Shown: piece by piece, positions 1 through 8,731 of the stretch
Numbering within the stretch: position 1 is the stretch's first letter
Layout of the letters: each line of letters opens with the position of its first letter
NCBI RefSeq assembly: GCF_027490375.1
Contig: NZ_JAIXYH010000040.1
Coordinates: forward strand, 62,001 to 126,000
Length of the DNA: 64,000 nucleotides
Origin: Flavobacterium sp.
GTDB taxonomy: Bacteria; Bacteroidota; Bacteroidia; Flavobacteriales; Flavobacteriaceae
Direction of reading: 5' to 3'
Notes under the pieces: generated by a model
Told to the model about the DNA's origin: nothing
Databases searched by the model: none
The model's input: the letters and a program-made list of their open reading frames with translations, nothing else
Program-made: the position numbers and the translations under genes

Positions 1-195
1 GAGGTAGGCGTGCTGGCCGTAGCTACAATGGCAAACGAAAGCTGGTCTGGTTCAGTTGAAGTAAACGAACCTGAAACGATACCCGCAGCAGTAATGGGTA
101 ATCGAAGCTGCGGGCAGACGTTATCGAGGAAGCGTTGGCAACAATTTTTCAAAACACGGATTGCACCCGAGCCTCCAGCCGAACAGACGAAGTAA
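1..195. other. Unassigned edge segment, open frames on both strands
   Basis: The first 195 bases are more GC-rich than the following DNA. A plus-strand frame runs open from the window edge to a stop near 195, and one minus-strand frame is also open across the segment to the edge. Neither translation resembles a family I know, so this could be the end of a gene lying mostly outside the window or a GC-rich intergenic repeat. Bases 196-370 are AT-rich and hold nothing I can identify. Confidence 0.2.
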
Positions 196-370
196 ATCCG
201 CGCTATCGAATCAATAAAACAGCTGTGTTTTTCTCAAAAAGACGCATCTTGTTTTATCTGTGCATTTTAGATAACTTTAGACCCTATTAATTATTGAGCT
301 ACATAGTAGTAAAAACATAAAGCGTAGTAGGAAATATAAAGAGTTTTAGCAACAATTTATATCCGCACTC

Positions 371-659
371 ATGGTTATGACCTATGCTAATTATTCGAGA
401 GTTGAAACAAGTGATAGCAGGTTAACTATTGAAGCTTTAGGTAAAATGGCTAAGCATTTAAGTACGATCAATTACTAATTAGTGAATTTTGAAGGAGAAA
501 CTCCTAAAGAAATAGCTTTTGAAGATAAAAACCTTACTGAACGAGTTAAGCTCATGCACGAACTAGAATAAGAAAGAATGCGGATTTTAAACGGGTAAAC
601 ACTTTTCTAAAATAGAAAAATTTAAAGACTTTTTTCAAAAACACACAGCTAAACTTTAA
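371..659 (+). pseudogene. Decayed XRE-family regulator C-terminal remnant
   Basis: Reading from the ATG at 371 gives a peptide containing YSRVETSDSRLTIEALGKMAKHL, which resembles the last helices of an XRE-type helix-turn-helix domain (pattern: S-x-x-E-x-G-x-x-x-x-x-x-x-L-x-x-I-A-x-x-L). An in-frame TAA follows, then NFEGETPKEIAFEDKNLTE and KLMHELE, then a second TAA. Past a further +1 shift the frame continues as a lysine/phenylalanine-rich tail (KIEKFKDFFQKH) and stops at 657-659. Two stops plus a frameshift within one recognisable C-terminal half indicate a dead gene; the DNA-binding N-terminus is missing. It lies 10 bases upstream of the antitoxin gene and may once have regulated this locus. 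The family assignment is by motif resemblance only. Confidence 0.5.
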
Positions 660-669
660 TTGTAAAAAG

Positions 670-915
670 ATGAACGCACACCAATTACAAGACGATAAAT
701 TAAAGATTATCAATTGGATTAGCCAATTGCAAGATTCTAGCCTTGTGGATAAATTAAAAGCAATAATGAGTAGTGCCGAAGATTCTACCTTAACAAACGA
801 GCAAAAAGCTTTGATAGACCAAGCTTTTGAATCAATTCAACAAGAGGGAACAATTTCGCACAATACCGTAATGGAAGAAACAAAAAAACGTTTTCCTCAT
901 TTATACGACCGATAA
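670..915 (+). CDS. Putative type II antitoxin (addiction-module component)
   Basis: An 81-residue acidic, mostly helical protein encoded 3 bases upstream of a RelE/ParE-like toxin. Its size, charge and the C-terminal stretch with TNEQKALIDQ resemble small Bacteroidota antitoxins annotated as addiction-module components. Such proteins bind the toxin through the C-terminal half and usually bind the operon promoter as well. No clear DNA-binding fold is visible here, and the decayed XRE gene just upstream might have supplied one. Function is inferred mainly from gene order. Confidence 0.6.
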   Translation: MNAHQLQDDKLKIINWISQLQDSSLVDKLKAIMSSAEDSTLTNEQKALIDQAFESIQQEGTISHNTVMEETKKRFPHLYDR

Positions 916-918
916 ACG

Positions 919-1212
919 ATGAGGTCAATTTTATGGTCTGAACCATCTAAATTCGATTATTGGGATAATATTGATTATTTACAACGTGAATGGACGCTTA
1001 CAGAAGTGTATGCTTTCATAGATAAAACCAACGAAGTTTTAGACTTATTAGCCAAAGAAAACCTAACTTTTCAACCTACCAATTACAAAGACACTTTTCA
1101 AGTGCCTATTATAAAACAGATAACACTTTACTACCACATAAATCAAAATAAAGATATCGAACTCTTGCGTTTTTGGAACAATTACCAAAACCCTTCTAAA
1201 TTGAGATTATAA
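919..1212 (+). CDS. RelE/ParE-superfamily toxin
   Basis: The 97-residue protein has the hallmarks of the RelE/ParE fold: an N-terminal YLQREWTLTEVYAFIDK segment (hydrophobic helix with W), a central strand region (PIIKQITLYYHI) and the C-terminal LLRFWNNYQNP, matching the family pattern xLxFWDxRxNP. Members either cleave mRNA on the ribosome (RelE) or inhibit gyrase (ParE); the sequence alone does not say which. The gene starts 3 bases after the antitoxin stop, as expected for a co-translated toxin-antitoxin operon. The length is normal and the frame intact, so the module is probably functional. Confidence 0.75.
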   Translation: MRSILWSEPSKFDYWDNIDYLQREWTLTEVYAFIDKTNEVLDLLAKENLTFQPTNYKDTFQVPIIKQITLYYHINQNKDIELLRFWNNYQNPSKLRL

Positions 1213-1336
1213 AATACAAAGCCATTAAACACTTGGTTTTATATTTCATAATCGATCAAATTGCATGCAAGCTTAAAAAGTATCGAAGGAAATCTGTACA
1301 CGCAGGAATTGATAGAGAACTAAGAACGTCGCAAAA

Positions 1337-2053
1337 TTAAATCGCCTGAAACCCCATTTTATTCAAGATAAAATTATACAGAGGTATCCTGGAGTTTTTG
1401 GGGTTCTTTAGCTTTTCTTCCATCATTGTTCTATTGCAAATTTCAACAAGCTCCGCGATTCTCGGATTGTTATTGAAATACCCAAACAATAGACTTCTAA
1501 TACATTGATTATCAAAATCAGCCCAATTAATATTATGTTTTTTTACAAAACCATTGGATAATATTTCGTCATTAATGGTTTTATCCGCTTTTTCAATTGT
1601 GCCATACTTTTCCTCAATATCTAAAAGACACTTTTCATAATATTCCCTCTGTAAATAAGCCGATACAAGATCGGGGGTTTCTTCTACTTGTTGTCTAGTG
1701 AAGATACTGTAAATTCCATCAGGATAGCTATTTTCGCCGTAAAGATTCTGAACATAAAATAGGCCAAAACCAGAAATAACGTTAACTTTTTTATCATCAC
1801 TGTCGTAAAACAAAAAAACGTCTTTTTCAAAACAATCAACAAAAAATGTATTAATCGATGTAAAACTAATATTAAAGTTACAAGAAGTGTTATAAACGTT
1901 GGCTTTTGAAACATAAAAACAACCGAAACTAAATACAATTTCAGCATCAATATTAGTTTGTTTGAACACTATGTTTTTATCTTTTTTTAGAAAACCTACG
2001 CTAACTAGAAAATTAAAAAATGTGTGTTCAATATTGTTAACGAAACTTTTCAC
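1337..2053 (-). CDS. Hypothetical protein, 238 aa
   Basis: I do not recognise this protein. It has no signal peptide or membrane segment. The N-terminal 110 residues are rich in Phe, Val and Tyr and look like beta structure (ISGFGLFYVQNLYG), while residues 120-238 are charged and helical, with several Cys. The gene is AT-rich relative to its neighbours, has no obvious operon partner and sits between the toxin-antitoxin pair and the membrane-protease gene, all consistent with an accessory region. The 88-aa minus-strand ORF at 1684-1950 is an overlapping shadow. Confidence 0.55.
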   Translation of the reverse strand: MKSFVNNIEHTFFNFLVSVGFLKKDKNIVFKQTNIDAEIVFSFGCFYVSKANVYNTSCNFNISFTSINTFFVDCFEKDVFLFYDSDDKKVNVISGFGLFYVQNLYGENSYPDGIYSIFTRQQVEETPDLVSAYLQREYYEKCLLDIEEKYGTIEKADKTINDEILSNGFVKKHNINWADFDNQCIRSLLFGYFNNNPRIAELVEICNRTMMEEKLKNPKNSRIPLYNFILNKMGFQAI

Positions 2054-2160
2054 TTTCTTCTTTTTTTGAGGTTAACTAAATGTTCTTTCCGCTTTCTTAG
2101 GCAGCATTTCCCCCTTTCATTACAAACATCTTTCCATCAAACCATCCCAAACATCCTTCC

Positions 2161-3633
2161 CTAAACCAACGAAATCGCAAACCGATCTACAATACTCGAA
2201 AACGGAATTACAAACGAACAACGTTCGGCATCGCCACCCACAACAATTCCTATAGGCGTGCCACTCGGAGTGAAAACCAGCGAACCCGAATCGCCTTTCT
2301 TTGAAAACGGTTCCGTACTTATGCCGTGAACCAGCAACATGCCATCGAGATCTTTGTAATCGGGCTCGGCAGCAGTGCCGTAGTTCAAGGTAATAGGTTT
2401 GTCGACTTCCGCAAGACGACCGTAAATTTTCTTGTAACCGCGCGTTCGACTGATTATACAAACCTCTTGGTAATTCTCGAAATTTTCGGCATCCAAGTAA
2501 ACCGGTTGCGCACTTATTTTCAAATGGTTAGGAAATAGCGACTCAAATTGGATCTTATCCGAAATCTGTACCAAAGCAACATCCATAGTATCCGATTTCT
2601 CGGCCTCCAATATGGTGCCCACAATCGTAGAGTCGGTTGTGATTATTTTATCGAATCCATCGGCGGTTGAAAACGAATTCCAACTCTGCGCCGGATGTTT
2701 AACGCTGTGGTAGCACGTTATAAAAACAAACGCATCGCCTTTTTTGCAAAAACAGCCCGCACTTCCAAAATCGGCAGTAGGTACATCGGCATTTTTCACG
2801 CCTGCCGACGGGCTGAAAATACCGTGCAGTTCAGCTTCCGACTTTTCCGTTCGAATACGGTACGCGATGCCTTCCAAATCCTCATGAGCAAATTTGAGTT
2901 TTTCTGGAAGATCGTGTAGCGCTGCGTGTAAATACAATGTTATGAGTCGGCGTTGATGGTCGGTTTCGCTGTATGATACTTCGGTTTTACTTTTTACAAA
3001 GGCATTAATCTCTTTGTTGATGAGCTTAATTTTAGACGGTTCGCCCACAAATTCCGTAGAAGCTATTGTTTTTGAAGTAACAACGGTTTCGGTGCGCGGC
3101 CCAAGATCGGCTTCGCTGTCTGAGACGATTTCCTTTTTGTAATTGTTTAGCTGGTTGAGGCGCAAATTGCCGATGTTCGCAATAAAAGTGGCAAAGGCGT
3201 CATCGTGCGACGGATATTTGAGATACTTCCCCGAAAGGGAAAAGAAATGTTGTCCTTCGATAAGCAGGAGTTCGGCGGTATGCTTGTAGCTGATCCACTT
3301 TTCTCGAAATTTATACGACTGCCGTAAAGCATTGCCAATAGCCAAAAGCACACTACAAATAGTTGCTATACCCAAATATTTGTCGTTTTCCTTATCTGGG
3401 CCCGTTGAAAAGTTAATAAGCACCGGAACTAAGGCGCTGAGTATGATTACGATTACATTCGACCAGTCGTTGGCGAGTAAATTCCGGTTGGCCAGTGTTT
3501 CCATTAACCGAACGCTAACAATAAAATCGGTTTGAATTTGTTTGCGCCTAATCTCGCTTATCGGTAAGGTTGCGAGTGCTTCTTCATAGCCGGTAATACG
3601 CTGATTGAGTAATTGGTCGAGATTCCGATTCAT
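2161..3633 (-). CDS. DUF4231/SLATT-like membrane domain fused to trypsin-like serine protease
   Basis: 490 residues. The N-terminal 150 residues show a helical region followed by two hydrophobic helices (about 57-76 and 86-103) and a charged helix, the arrangement of DUF4231/SLATT-type two-helix membrane proteins. Residues about 265-490 form a trypsin-like protease domain with a visible triad: His309 in ITCYHS, Asp351 in DTMDVALVQI and Ser449 in KKGDSGSLVF. There is no signal peptide, so the protease probably faces the cytoplasm. SLATT proteins have been proposed in the literature as pore-forming effectors in bacterial conflict systems, often paired with a sensor or nuclease domain; here the partner would be a protease. 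The gene appears to stand alone. The protease assignment is firm, the SLATT assignment moderate and the defence role an inference. Confidence 0.7.
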   Translation of the reverse strand: MNRNLDQLLNQRITGYEEALATLPISEIRRKQIQTDFIVSVRLMETLANRNLLANDWSNVIVIILSALVPVLINFSTGPDKENDKYLGIATICSVLLAIGNALRQSYKFREKWISYKHTAELLLIEGQHFFSLSGKYLKYPSHDDAFATFIANIGNLRLNQLNNYKKEIVSDSEADLGPRTETVVTSKTIASTEFVGEPSKIKLINKEINAFVKSKTEVSYSETDHQRRLITLYLHAALHDLPEKLKFAHEDLEGIAYRIRTEKSEAELHGIFSPSAGVKNADVPTADFGSAGCFCKKGDAFVFITCYHSVKHPAQSWNSFSTADGFDKIITTDSTIVGTILEAEKSDTMDVALVQISDKIQFESLFPNHLKISAQPVYLDAENFENYQEVCIISRTRGYKKIYGRLAEVDKPITLNYGTAAEPDYKDLDGMLLVHGISTEPFSKKGDSGSLVFTPSGTPIGIVVGGDAERCSFVIPFSSIVDRFAISLV

Positions 3634-3690
3634 AATGGGGAAGTGTAAAGCTGCTACGACAAATACAAACAGTAAAGACTTGTCGATTTA

Positions 3691-3823
3691 CCTGTATTCG
3701 AATCAAAAATTGAGGTCAGAAATCAATCAAAATAATTGCTCAAAACTTTTGTAATTCAGGTTTCATGTACCAAAATAAACAGCTCATTTTGAGTAATCTG
3801 AACGTGGTTTTTGTCGAATTCAG
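3691..3823. repeat. Degenerate copy of TIR element (family A)
   Basis: The left end CCTGTATTCGAATC...GGTCAGA and the right end TCTGAACGTGG...GAATTCAG form an imperfect inverted repeat. They match the ends of the better-preserved copies at 27409-27629 and 47839-48034, including the conserved GTCAGA/TCTGA inner edge. The central GATAC hairpin of those copies is missing, so this is a shortened, decayed member. It fills most of the gap between the membrane-protease gene and amt. Confidence 0.5.
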
Positions 3824-3945
3824 CTGATTTGCAAATTGATATAACAATACTACTCAATTTCTCAGAGAAATACTACGTCCAAAATTGGTAATTTAATTCG
3901 AATGTGGAATATTAGCTTCCATTGTGAGCCGAAAAGCTAAGTTTT

Positions 3946-5313
3946 CTACCCTACCACGTGCCGCTGCGCATCCAAACTCTCGTCGTGCTGCGATAAATCC
4001 AGTCCAATTTTCTCGGATTGTTCGCTTACACGAAGCGGAATTATAGCGTTTGTAATGCGGTACAAAGCCAACGAACCTAGAAACGTAAACCCCGCAACCA
4101 AGCCCAAAGCCGCCATGTGGTGCGCAAAAACGCCCCAGCCTCCGTGCAACAAACTAGCCGATTCGCCTTGCGCAAATACTGCAGTAAGTATCATGCCCAT
4201 AATGCCGCCTACACCGTGGCACGCAAACACATCTAAAGTGTCGTCTATGCGTTTCATCACCCGCCAATACAAAATCGAGTTCGATACAATTGCCGTGATA
4301 AATCCAAAAAACATACTTTCAGGAATGCTCACAAATCCAGCGGCAGGCGTAATAGCCACCAAACCAACCACGGCACCAATACAAGCCCCTAAAGCCGAGA
4401 CTTTTCTACCAAACAACCGATCGTAAAAAACCCAAGTCATCATCGCTGCAGCCGACGCTGTTATCGTAGTTCCAAACGCCATAACTGCCGTTCCGTTTGC
4501 AGCCAAGGCCGAACCCGCATTAAAGCCAAACCAACCAAACCAAAGCATGCCCGTTCCTAAAATTACAAACGGAATATTTGTTGGTATATGTAAACTGTCT
4601 TTGCGTTTTCCCAAAACCAAAACGCCTGCAAGTGCAGCAAATCCGGCGCTCATGTGTACAACGGTTCCGCCGGCAAAATCTTTTACGCCAAAAAAGCTGC
4701 CCAATAAGCCCGTCGGATACCAAACCATGTGGCATAAAGGCGCGTAAATCAGCAAAGTAAACAAGCAAATAAAGAGCAAATACGAGATAAATCGCACGCG
4801 CTCAGCAAACGAACCGGTGATAATAGCAGGTGTAATCACCGCAAATTTCATCTGAAAGAGCGCAAAAAGCATAAACGGAATCGTCGAAGCCATTTTGCTG
4901 TGCGGCAAGATACTCACGTGATCAAAAAAGGCGTAGGTAAACGGATTTCCAACAACGCTGTAAAATTTCCCCGAAATCTCAAAACCTAAAGGTTCGCCAA
5001 ATGCTAACGAAAAAGCGCAAATCACCCACAGTAAACTCACTACACCTAAGCAAACAAAGCTCTGCAGCATCGTACTAATGATGTTCTTTTTGCCAACCAT
5101 TCCGCCATAAAAGAACGACAAACCGGGCGTCATCAATAAAACCAAACACGATGCGGTAAGTAACCACGCTACATCTGCAAACGACACGGCTTCTTCTGTT
5201 AAAAAGTTGTTGCGAATAGCCGATGGATCCGATTTCCAAAACAATCCTACCAAACTAAACAAACTGATTAGCGAAAACGAAACAATCCATCTTTTTTCAA
5301 TTTTTCTCATCAC
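3946..5313 (-). CDS. amt: Ammonium transporter
   Basis: A 455-residue Amt/Mep/Rh family channel that conducts ammonium across the inner membrane. The N-terminal hydrophobic stretch resembles the cleaved signal segment of AmtB, and it is followed by about eleven membrane helices. Family signatures are GLSFFYGGMVGKKN, the pore-histidine segment GGTVVHMSAGFAALAG and the second histidine segment FACHGVGGIMG. The length is typical. The C-terminal tail ends in a charged cytoplasmic segment of the kind that contacts PII proteins, but no glnK lies next to the gene in this window. A consensus promoter lies 20-50 bases upstream, so it is probably transcribed alone. Confidence 0.93.
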   Translation of the reverse strand: MMRKIEKRWIVSFSLISLFSLVGLFWKSDPSAIRNNFLTEEAVSFADVAWLLTASCLVLLMTPGLSFFYGGMVGKKNIISTMLQSFVCLGVVSLLWVICAFSLAFGEPLGFEISGKFYSVVGNPFTYAFFDHVSILPHSKMASTIPFMLFALFQMKFAVITPAIITGSFAERVRFISYLLFICLFTLLIYAPLCHMVWYPTGLLGSFFGVKDFAGGTVVHMSAGFAALAGVLVLGKRKDSLHIPTNIPFVILGTGMLWFGWFGFNAGSALAANGTAVMAFGTTITASAAAMMTWVFYDRLFGRKVSALGACIGAVVGLVAITPAAGFVSIPESMFFGFITAIVSNSILYWRVMKRIDDTLDVFACHGVGGIMGMILTAVFAQGESASLLHGGWGVFAHHMAALGLVAGFTFLGSLALYRITNAIIPLRVSEQSEKIGLDLSQHDESLDAQRHVVG

Positions 5314-5333
5314 AACCCTAGTTTTATACGGGT

Positions 5334-5364
5334 CAAATCTAAAAAAGTTATTTTATAATTCAAA
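5334..5364 (-). promoter_or_regulatory. Bacteroidota promoter for amt
   Basis: On the minus strand TTTG (5364-5361) is followed after exactly 19 bases by TAGATTTG (5341-5334), a full match to the Bacteroidota sigma-ABfr consensus TTTG-N19-TAnnTTTG. It lies 20 bases upstream of the amt start codon. Confidence 0.75.
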
Positions 5365-5410
5365 CAAACCCTATTTTTGAAAGGGATTAATTTTTAAAAC
5401 TAATTTTTGA

Positions 5411-5549
5411 AGCTATTCCCGCTTTCCCTCCAAGTCCGCTTTTTCGCCGCCGTTTTTTAATGGCTTTCCCGCCGGCTTCCGTTGGGCGCCGCCGCAAAGC
5501 CTTAAAAAATCGCCACTCAAAATGCGGGCTTTCCGTCCAATCGGGGCTA
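5411..5549. repeat. GC-rich imperfect palindromic intergenic element (family B)
   Basis: This segment begins AGCTATTCCCGCTTTCC and ends CCAATCGGGGCTAAG. The ends match those of the element at 59106-59206 when that one is reverse-complemented (AGCTAATCCGGCTTTCC ... CAATCCGGGCTA). The interior is GC-rich with CGCCGCCG runs, unlike the surrounding AT-rich spacer. The overlapping minus-strand ORF (5413-5682) looks spurious. Confidence 0.5.
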
Positions 5550-5670
5550 AGAACGAACCGTTCAGCGATTTTCTACCTATAAAAGTGTGTGCGTTTGCGA
5601 AAAATTTTACTTTTACCCGTTGGTACACTAAAAACGGATTTTGAAAGTTTATATCCCAAAGAAAATTTAC

Positions 5671-8589
5671 GTGAAGGCACATACGAAAGGTCTGTTGATT
5701 TTAGCCTTAACTGTTTTGATCGTTGCTTGTTCAACGCGAAAAAACAAGTTTGTAAATCGTCAATTCCAGGCACTCAACACCAAATATAACGCGCTTTACA
5801 ACGGCGAACTGGCTTTAGATAAAGGTCTCGAAGAAGTCAAACAAAAATACCAAGACAATTACTGGGATATTCTTCCCATCGAACGCATGCAAGGTGATGC
5901 GGCCGCCGGCGAGTCCGATAAAGCCAAACCAAAAAACACCAACTTCGAACGCGCCGAGCTTAAAGCCACAAAGGCCATTCAAAAACGCTCCATGAATATC
6001 GAAGGTAAAGAGCGTAACCCGCAAATCGACGAAGCGCACCTCATGCTCGGACAAGCGCGCTACTACGACCAACGCTACATTCCGGCTCTAGAAGCCTTTA
6101 ACTACATCTTGTACAAATACCCCGAAAGCGACAAAATTTATATCGCAAAAATCTGGCGCGAACGCACCAATATGCGACTCGGAAACGACGCACTCGCCGT
6201 TAAAAATCTAAAACAGCTCTTATCCGAAATAAAATTTAAAGACCAAGTCTTTGCCGACGCTAATGCTACTATCGCACAAGCCTTCGTAAACCTAAATCAA
6301 ATTGATAGCGCAACCGTACGTTTGGCAAAAGCTATCGAGTTTTCTAAAAACGACGAAGAAAAAGCGCGCTACCACTTTATTTTAGGTCAGTTGTACGAAC
6401 GTCAAGGCAAACCCGAATTGGCAGCAAACGAGTTCAGAACGGTAATCGACATGAAACGAAAATCGCCGCGTGTGTACATCATTCAAGCCGAAGCGAAACT
6501 CGCACAGCAATTCGATTACAAGTCGGGCGATACAATTGCGTTCATCAAACATATGGATGCCTTGATAAAAGATCGCGAAAACCGACCGTTTCTCGATGTT
6601 TTATACCACCAAAAGGCACTTTTCTACACCAAGCGCAAAAAGTACAAACCGGCAATCGAAAATTACAACAAGTCCCTGCAAATCGAATCAAACGACGATT
6701 ATCTGGTGGCCAGCAACTACCGTAATCTCGCAGGGATATACTTCGATTCAGCGAAATATCAAACTGCTGGTCAGTATTACGACAGTACTTTAACAAAACT
6801 AAAGCCCAGAACACGCGAGTACAAAGCCATCGAGAAAAAGCGCAATAATCTAGACGATGTCATTAAATACGAAGGCATTGCACAGCGAAACGACAGTATT
6901 TTAAATGTAGCCGCACTTTCGCCTTCCGACAGAAAAGAATTCTACGAAGCATACATCGAAAAACTTAAAAAATCCGACGCCGAAAAAGCGAAGAAAGAAA
7001 AAGAAGCAGCCGAGAAAGCCGAACGTTTAGCCGCACGAGACGGAGATAACTCCGACGATACTGCTTCGGAAATTCGCGCTGAATTACGACGCAACGATGC
7101 CCCAGGTCAAAACCTAAAAGACGTATCCGATAACAAAGGTGCGTCGTCAGAAAAACGACCCCGATCAACCGCAGGTGCAAGTGCAGGCGGCAAAGACGGA
7201 TTCTATTTCTACAACACCGTAAATGTTTCCCAAGGGAAAATCGATTTTAAAAAGATTTGGGGAAACAGAACTTTGCGCGACAACTGGCGTTTAACTTCGC
7301 TTACACAAAACAAATCGGAAATCGAAAAAGTTGATAAAAAGTCGGATTCGATTAGCGAAAAAGCCCAAGTCAAAGAAGTTGAAAAACCACAATACACCGC
7401 CGATTTTTATCTAAAAGGCGTTCCTACTTCTAAAACGGTGCTCGACAGTTTGGCCAAAGAACGCAATTTTGCCTACTTTCAATTAGGAGCCATTTATAAA
7501 GACAAGTTCAAAGAATATCAGCTTTCGGCAGATAAATACGAGAGTTTACTCAAGCAAAATCCAGAAGAACGCTACATTTTACCGGCGCTTTACAATCTGT
7601 ACAAAGATTATATGGAAATTAATCCATCCAAAGCGCAAGCCATTAAAGACCGCATTATTGCCAGCTATCCGAACAGCAGATATGCGCAAATTCTTCAAAA
7701 TCCGGAATTAGCTACCGGAAACGAAGCCATGACGGGCGAGGAAGTGTATAATGAACTTTTCGAGCAGTTCAGAAACGGCGATTACATCCGTTTGGCGCCA
7801 AAGATTGATGCAGCTATTTCGCAATTTACAGGTGAGGAAATCATTCCGAAGCTCGAGTTATTAAAGGCAACCAATGCCGGAAAACTCAACGGAGTTACAG
7901 CGTACAAAGCTGGGTTGAATTTCGTAGCACTCAATTTTCCAACAACAGGCGAGGGCAAAGAAGCCGAAGAATTGTTGCGTGCCGACATTCCGATTTTGGA
8001 AGATATGGAGTACGATGATTTTAAGCCAACAACCTATAAAATTTTATACAAAGTCGACGATCCCGAAGCCGAGTCGGTTAAAGCAGTTCGAACGATTTTA
8101 GAGACATTTGTAAAAGAACGAACCACAGACGCATTAAAGTTATCGGTTGACATTTACACACCAACCTCGTATTTTCTCGTGCTTCACAATTTTGAAAATG
8201 AAACAGCAGCAAAAGATGTTGCAACGATTTTAAAAGAGTACAAAGACTATCAGATTAAGTTACCAGCCACAGTAATGTCGTCGGAGAATTATAAGGTTAC
8301 GCAAGTGAAAAAGAACTTCGAAACGTATCACTTGCCAAGACAGCCACGAGTGAAAAAGCCCGTGGTTATCAAACCTAAGCCTGAAGAGAAAAAAGCAGCG
8401 GCTGCTGCGCCAAAACCAAAGCAAGCCAAGCCGCAAACTAATCCGAGACAAAATCCAGGTATGCCGCCCGGCTTGGGTAACGCACCCAACCAAAAGCAAG
8501 CCGACAAAGGTTCTCGCAGCATTAGTCCTTCTCCAGACATGACCGACGATCCAGCAGGAGGAAATACGAGAACCCAGAAACCAAAATAG
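5671..8589 (+). CDS. sprE: T9SS/gliding motility TPR lipoprotein SprE (PorW)
   Basis: A large TPR lipoprotein required in relatives for type IX secretion and gliding (SprE in Flavobacterium, PorW in Porphyromonas). The N-terminus has a lipobox (LIVAC) followed by STRKNKFVNRQFQALNTKYN and the segment DILPIERM, which I recognise from this family. Tetratricopeptide helices span roughly residues 100-420, with a lysine/glutamate-rich linker around 440-500, more helical repeats to about 780, and a Pro/Lys/Ala-rich tail. The ORF track begins at a TTG (5641). I prefer the GTG at 5671 because it gives a compact signal peptide with the cysteine at position 20; the 5641 start would add 10 residues. It is followed on the same strand by the ATP synthase cluster and would serve the T9SS substrates encoded in this window. 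Confidence 0.82.
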   Translation: MKAHTKGLLILALTVLIVACSTRKNKFVNRQFQALNTKYNALYNGELALDKGLEEVKQKYQDNYWDILPIERMQGDAAAGESDKAKPKNTNFERAELKATKAIQKRSMNIEGKERNPQIDEAHLMLGQARYYDQRYIPALEAFNYILYKYPESDKIYIAKIWRERTNMRLGNDALAVKNLKQLLSEIKFKDQVFADANATIAQAFVNLNQIDSATVRLAKAIEFSKNDEEKARYHFILGQLYERQGKPELAANEFRTVIDMKRKSPRVYIIQAEAKLAQQFDYKSGDTIAFIKHMDALIKDRENRPFLDVLYHQKALFYTKRKKYKPAIENYNKSLQIESNDDYLVASNYRNLAGIYFDSAKYQTAGQYYDSTLTKLKPRTREYKAIEKKRNNLDDVIKYEGIAQRNDSILNVAALSPSDRKEFYEAYIEKLKKSDAEKAKKEKEAAEKAERLAARDGDNSDDTASEIRAELRRNDAPGQNLKDVSDNKGASSEKRPRSTAGASAGGKDGFYFYNTVNVSQGKIDFKKIWGNRTLRDNWRLTSLTQNKSEIEKVDKKSDSISEKAQVKEVEKPQYTADFYLKGVPTSKTVLDSLAKERNFAYFQLGAIYKDKFKEYQLSADKYESLLKQNPEERYILPALYNLYKDYMEINPSKAQAIKDRIIASYPNSRYAQILQNPELATGNEAMTGEEVYNELFEQFRNGDYIRLAPKIDAAISQFTGEEIIPKLELLKATNAGKLNGVTAYKAGLNFVALNFPTTGEGKEAEELLRADIPILEDMEYDDFKPTTYKILYKVDDPEAESVKAVRTILETFVKERTTDALKLSVDIYTPTSYFLVLHNFENETAAKDVATILKEYKDYQIKLPATVMSSENYKVTQVKKNFETYHLPRQPRVKKPVVIKPKPEEKKAAAAAPKPKQAKPQTNPRQNPGMPPGLGNAPNQKQADKGSRSISPSPDMTDDPAGGNTRTQKPK

Positions 8590-8731
8590 TTTTCAATCCG
8601 TCGATGTTTGACGACATTTTAACACTAAAAAACAGAGAGCAAGACTAGGTTTCGTATCCCAGAAATAGCTGAGGCTTAATACCGGTTGTTCGGTTAAAAA
8701 GCGCTTGTCACATTGCTAACATACTTTCAAA

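Noticed and set aside
1684-1950. 88-aa minus-strand ORF
   Set aside because: Lies wholly inside the 238-aa gene in another frame and has a low-complexity hydrophobic composition.
5413-5682. 89-aa minus-strand ORF
   Set aside because: GC-rich repeat segment overlapping the sprE start; no family resemblance.
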